Below, piece by piece: positions 23,884-27,219 of a DNA stretch of 27,219 bases. The notes below the pieces were generated by a model. That model searched no databases. It was not told the DNA's origin and saw nothing but the letters and a program-made list of their open reading frames with translations. The first letter of the stretch is position 1. The number at the start of each line of letters is the position of its first letter. The position numbers were made by a program, and so were the translations under genes. The DNA is from JBCBJZ01 sp038522635 (GTDB lineage: Bacteria > Pseudomonadota > Alphaproteobacteria > Rhizobiales > Hyphomicrobiaceae): contig JBCBJZ010000028.1 of the NCBI GenBank assembly GCA_038522635.1, positions 1 to 27,219 of the forward strand, in the 5' to 3' direction.

Positions 23884-26550
23884 TTAAAGCTGCGACAAAA
23901 TGGTCTCGTCTGTGATTTTGTCGTCGGCGGCCAACATGAACGCTTTTGACAGCACGATCGATAAGCCCCGATCGCCCTCAAACGGCAGCCGAATGGTCTC
24001 CAGATTGGTGTCCTTGCTGCGACCAGGCACGATGCACAGGTAGCGATCCATCGGCGCGATCATGATGTTCGTGCTGCCGATATGGATCTTGTAGGTGTGG
24101 CGGGTCCCCTTCACATGCAGGAAGCGCCCGTCGATCCACGCCTTATCGCGGATCTTGAGCCGCGGCAGCAAACGCTCCAAGACGGCTTGGCGCGTCTTCG
24201 CCACCTCGCCCAATTCCCCGAAGGCATAGGTGTGCCAATACTCGCGCTGCGTTTCACGCGCTGCACCGCCGTCGCGCCACTGCGGGTCATTACCGACGCT
24301 CGCAACGCCCACGAAAAGGTCGACGTCGCGCATGATCTCGGAAAAGACGATGGCGGGGACATCGATGATATCCATGGCGGCGTCCGGCTGATCAACCTTG
24401 CGGAAGCGCACCTGATCGGTCGCCACGTAAAGCCAAATGCCCGCCTCGTTGAAAGCGTCGTCGTCCGCCACTTCATCAACCCAATACTCAGCTTGAATAC
24501 CGTAAGCGGTGAGTATTTTGGATGCCGTCTCACTTTCGCGGCCATCATCATAAGCGCCCATCAACGTATATTTCCAACCGCGCAAGGCTGTTAGAACATT
24601 AAACTGATGCTGCTTCAGAAGGTGCGAAGCCATCCGGTTTGAATAAACGCGCGTGTTCACTTCAGCATCGGTGACCACATAAATCTCGCGATACGCCTGT
24701 TTAAGCGGCTGCGTGATTTCCAGCTGATCAAGTCGGTCCCGCCAGGCGAGGACATCATCCGTTTCCGCTTCAATCGGATGCCAGAGGCGCACCACCGTCG
24801 TTTCATCAATCGCAAGTGCGCGACCGTGGACATCCTGCCACGCGCCATCCACAAACAGGCCCGCCTGTCGCGCATCACCCGTTTGCAGCCACCAGATCAT
24901 CGCGCGCGCGATCATCGAAACGAGACCGTGGTCGAGGTAGTATCTCGCGAAATCTTCGTACGGCCAGCTCATGTCTTCGACGAACAACCGGTCGATCCGG
25001 TCACGTTGTGCCGTTGACGCCTGCTGCGCACTCTTGGCGGTGACCCGCAGCGCCTTCAGCCGTTCGCTGTGGCGCTTATCGCTTTTGACAAACGCCGGCA
25101 CGCTCTTTTGCGGCGACCCATCCGGCTTGGTCCAGGTCAACGCGGTTTTGCCGACGCCCGTCATCCGCAAGGTTAAGGCGTAGTCGTCAAAGGCGACGGT
25201 GCGTGCACCATCCACGAGATCGAAATCAGGCGCAGCCATCTCCTCGATTTGCGCCGGCTTCAGCCCCAGCTTTTCCGCGCGCTTGGTCAGCAGCGTCTCG
25301 ATCAGCTTTTGCGTGTTGGACTGCTTGATCCGCAGCTTGAGCCGCGACAGATGGCTCACGCCTTCAAGCCCCTTGGTGTTCGCCAGCACATGCAGACAGG
25401 CGTTGCCAACCCCGGCGGCGGCCGGACCGACGCCCGGGATTTTCTCGAAGCACCGCGCACCCAGCCGCGCCACCAGATCAAGCGTCCGGCTGTCGTGGAA
25501 GGCGAGCAGCGAAAACACGAGGCCCTTGAGCAGCGCCTTGTCAGCATCCAGGTACAGCGCGCGTTCGGTGTACACGTGGCTATGACCGCCATGCGTGAAC
25601 GTGTGCTCGGTCTCATTCACGTCCATGCTCAGCGCCGATTCGAGCCAGCGGTGCAACGTTGCTTTGTAGCGCGTTGCCCCCACCGCTTTAGTGCACGCGG
25701 CCACATGATCCCGGTAGGCTTTCGGCGGCTTAGCGCCGCTGAGCGCCGCCGCCTTATGCAACAGCGCGTGCCAGTGCGCAGCCTCATCGGACGTTGCCGC
25801 CGCCAGGTCATCGCGCAGTTGTTGGCCGAATGCCGTATTGCTGAAACGCGCAAACGGCTCAATCTTCTCAGCGCCGTGCTCCGCAACGTGCACCATCGCT
25901 TTCAGTTTGATGCCGATCTTGGCATTGTCCGAGCCGTAATAGCTGCGGTTTTCAGTGGTAAAGAGGGCGTCTTGCGACAAGCGCTCCAAACGGGGTTTGT
26001 CGTCGTCGCTCAGTCCATGCGCTTTGATAGCTGCTTCGAGTTGCTTGGTCATGAAGCCGAACGGCAGGAAATAGACCGCGCGATCAGGGCTTTGTTGGAA
26101 GGTCATCATACGATCAAAGAGCTCGAGGACTTCGGCGGGTGTAAAATCCGCTTTCGTCCGCATGAGCGCATTGAACACGTGATAGCATGCCATCGGCGTC
26201 CACATGGGATCGTCTGGCTCAGTCGTTGAGTGGCCTTCTTTCCGTTTGTTGACGGCCTTTTGCACGATCACGGTGCTTAACAGTAGGAGGCATTGCGCCT
26301 TGGCGCGCGGCTTTCTGTTTTTCAACGTCTGATAAGCGTCGTACTCTTTGAAACTCACGGTCTCATAAGTGTAGATATAGCGCCTGGCCTTGAGCTGCTC
26401 GATCAGCGCGAGCACGTCAGCATCGAGCGCCTCTACGGGATCGGAGCGCTTCGACAAAACAGCGCCGAGAAGTTTATCGATCATAAAATCAGCCTGGGTT
26501 TCGAAGGGAACGGAGCGGCCGTCAACGTGATCAAAGCCCGATGCGCTCAA
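23884..26550 (-). CDS. Large DUF4132-like protein
   Basis: This 888-residue cytoplasmic protein has no signal peptide or membrane segment. The central region (about 485-680) resembles the DUF4132 domain: SDKRHSERLKALR, then FVEDMSWPYEDF and VRLWHPIE, then VYSNRMASHLLKQHQF and ALRGWKYT. The C-terminal part (about 785-888: WIDGRFLHVKGTRHTYKIHI and LCIVPGR) resembles the tail domain often found with it (DUF7737, as I recall it). The first 430 residues look helical, possibly HEAT-like. No enzymatic motif was recognised. The TTG start at 26550 lies in a TTGA overlap with the stop of the upstream small gene, so translation is probably coupled; an ATG at 26484 is an alternative start. The function of this family is unknown to me. 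Confidence 0.78.
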   Translation of the reverse strand: MSASGFDHVDGRSVPFETQADFMIDKLLGAVLSKRSDPVEALDADVLALIEQLKARRYIYTYETVSFKEYDAYQTLKNRKPRAKAQCLLLLSTVIVQKAVNKRKEGHSTTEPDDPMWTPMACYHVFNALMRTKADFTPAEVLELFDRMMTFQQSPDRAVYFLPFGFMTKQLEAAIKAHGLSDDDKPRLERLSQDALFTTENRSYYGSDNAKIGIKLKAMVHVAEHGAEKIEPFARFSNTAFGQQLRDDLAAATSDEAAHWHALLHKAAALSGAKPPKAYRDHVAACTKAVGATRYKATLHRWLESALSMDVNETEHTFTHGGHSHVYTERALYLDADKALLKGLVFSLLAFHDSRTLDLVARLGARCFEKIPGVGPAAAGVGNACLHVLANTKGLEGVSHLSRLKLRIKQSNTQKLIETLLTKRAEKLGLKPAQIEEMAAPDFDLVDGARTVAFDDYALTLRMTGVGKTALTWTKPDGSPQKSVPAFVKSDKRHSERLKALRVTAKSAQQASTAQRDRIDRLFVEDMSWPYEDFARYYLDHGLVSMIARAMIWWLQTGDARQAGLFVDGAWQDVHGRALAIDETTVVRLWHPIEAETDDVLAWRDRLDQLEITQPLKQAYREIYVVTDAEVNTRVYSNRMASHLLKQHQFNVLTALRGWKYTLMGAYDDGRESETASKILTAYGIQAEYWVDEVADDDAFNEAGIWLYVATDQVRFRKVDQPDAAMDIIDVPAIVFSEIMRDVDLFVGVASVGNDPQWRDGGAARETQREYWHTYAFGELGEVAKTRQAVLERLLPRLKIRDKAWIDGRFLHVKGTRHTYKIHIGSTNIMIAPMDRYLCIVPGRSKDTNLETIRLPFEGDRGLSIVLSKAFMLAADDKITDETILSQL

Positions 26551-26951
26551 CCACCAACTAGCGGGGTCAGCTTTACGAATGTGATCTCCTGCGGCTCGAG
26601 CAGCGACACGCGTGCATCCAGGTCTTCGACCTGCGTCCCGCCCGCCAGCACGAAGAACCCGTTCGTTTCGAAAGCCTTCAAAGCCACGTCGATCTGCTTA
26701 TCAACGTCAATCCGGCGCCGCTGGCGTTTGGGCTTGTTGAGCAACGCTTCGGCATCGCTCGGGCGGACCAGGGTATTGGCGAAAGGTTGGCCCGCCGCAT
26801 CCACGCGGCGCTGGTACTCATCCACTTCCATGCGCACGCGCTCAGCGATGATCTCGCGCAGCGACACATCATGGGTCGCGAAGTTCAAGCGCAACTCCTG
26901 GACCACGGCCCCGCCGATCGTCTCATCGCGCAGTTTCAGTGCAACCGCCAT
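26547..26951 (-). CDS. Small beta-grasp (ubiquitin/MoaD-like) protein ending in Gly-Gly
   Basis: I chose the ATG at 26951, with AGGGGG 6 nt upstream; the protein has 134 residues. An N-terminal hairpin-like stretch (2-23) is followed by an amphipathic helix (about 29-48), a basic loop with KRQRRR (75-80) and a second helix (about 83-96). The C-terminal part FFVLAGGTQVEDLDARVSL then EITFVKLTPLVGG follows the pattern of the last strands of ubiquitin, MoaD and ThiS. It ends in G133-G134 with the stop directly after. In those families an exposed Gly-Gly is activated for conjugation or sulfur transfer. The fold is inferred by eye. The gene overlaps the DUF4132-like gene by 4 nt. Confidence 0.72.
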   Translation of the reverse strand: MAVALKLRDETIGGAVVQELRLNFATHDVSLREIIAERVRMEVDEYQRRVDAAGQPFANTLVRPSDAEALLNKPKRQRRRIDVDKQIDVALKAFETNGFFVLAGGTQVEDLDARVSLLEPQEITFVKLTPLVGG

Positions 26952-27219
26952 CGTCTTCCCCCTGAACTGACCCACAAAGACCCGACGTGAACGCCGCCAA
27001 ACTACAGCGTCTTTCCTTCAGATTTTACCAATCGCCGCACGATTTTACGTTCGCGTGCGCCCGCGCTCACCCTACCCATCGCGATTGACGCGCGCGCCTT
27101 GTGCCTGCGCCCGGGCAATGCGACCATAGACGAAGACGGGCTTCAGGCACCGTTCATCGGCAGGCGCCCACCTTGCTGCTGCCTTATTTCGCAGTCGATG
27201 GATGCGTTGAGACAGTGCG
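26952..27219. other. Window-end region upstream of the beta-grasp gene
   Basis: Apart from the direct repeat at 27021-27048, nothing definite was seen. A plus-strand frame stays open from about 27078 to the edge, but it is short and shows no recognisable protein. A gene may begin beyond the window. Confidence 0.4.
27021..27048 (-). promoter_or_regulatory. Direct repeat upstream of the beta-grasp/DUF4132-like operon
   Basis: On the minus strand GTAAAATC occurs at 27048-27041 and 27028-27021, separated by 12 nt, for an exact 20-bp period (about two helical turns). It lies about 70-97 nt upstream of the operon's first ATG. Each unit also contains TAAAAT, which resembles a -10 hexamer. It could be a regulator-binding site or promoter; no regulator is known. 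Confidence 0.4.

Noticed and set aside
25249..26229. Plus-strand open frame of 326 codons opposite the DUF4132-like gene
   Set aside because: Antisense, Arg- and His-rich, with no family resemblance.
23884..27219. A complete bacterial ubiquitin-like conjugation operon
   Set aside because: No E1-, E2- or JAB-protease-like sequence is present in the window, so only the modifier-like gene and its partner are reported.

Overview
The window is high-GC and chromosomal. Its gene content suggests an alphaproteobacterium, probably of the rhizobial or rhodospirillal type. The F1 ATP synthase genes run in the order atpH-atpA-atpG-atpD. They sit near priA, a transaldolase-family aldolase and xerC, a neighbourhood familiar from rhizobia and relatives. 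No rRNA, tRNA, insertion sequence, prophage or CRISPR array was seen. The organism itself cannot be named from the sequence alone.

Layout. Positions 1-4246 (minus) hold atpH-atpA-atpG-atpD, with atpD cut by the window edge. Positions 4247-4688 are a divergent spacer with a LacI-type palindrome, followed by a membrane class III nucleotide cyclase (plus). Positions 6141-8363 hold priA (minus). A plus-strand run follows: a fructose-6-phosphate aldolase/transaldolase, a secreted CapA-like protein, xerC and a secreted TraB/GumN protein. Positions 13151-16876 (minus) are a compact four-gene operon, probably catabolic: a MenB/BadI-like crotonase, an EthD-like alpha/beta-barrel protein, a HisD-family dehydrogenase and an SDR. 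Next come an AbrB-family membrane protein and an isocitrate lyase/PEP mutase-family enzyme (plus), then nth and a DMSP-lyase-like cupin (minus). A secreted fasciclin protein (plus) and ATP-dependent pckA (minus) follow.

The most unusual locus is at 23884-26951 (minus). A 134-residue protein with beta-grasp/ubiquitin-like features ends in an exposed Gly-Gly. It overlaps by 4 nt an 888-residue protein that looks like a DUF4132 family member. A 20-bp-period direct repeat, GTAAAATC twice, lies just upstream. No E1-, E2- or JAB-like gene lies inside the window, so any conjugation role is a hypothesis.

The non-coding DNA carries two families of structured intergenic repeats. Family A is a 105-bp double-hairpin element with two full copies and one shortened copy that has a compensatory base-pair change. 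Family B is a 77-bp element built on a long imperfect palindrome, present twice. There are also two short tandem duplications just upstream of start codons, a strong hairpin between atpA and atpG, and one clear intrinsic terminator after the fasciclin gene.
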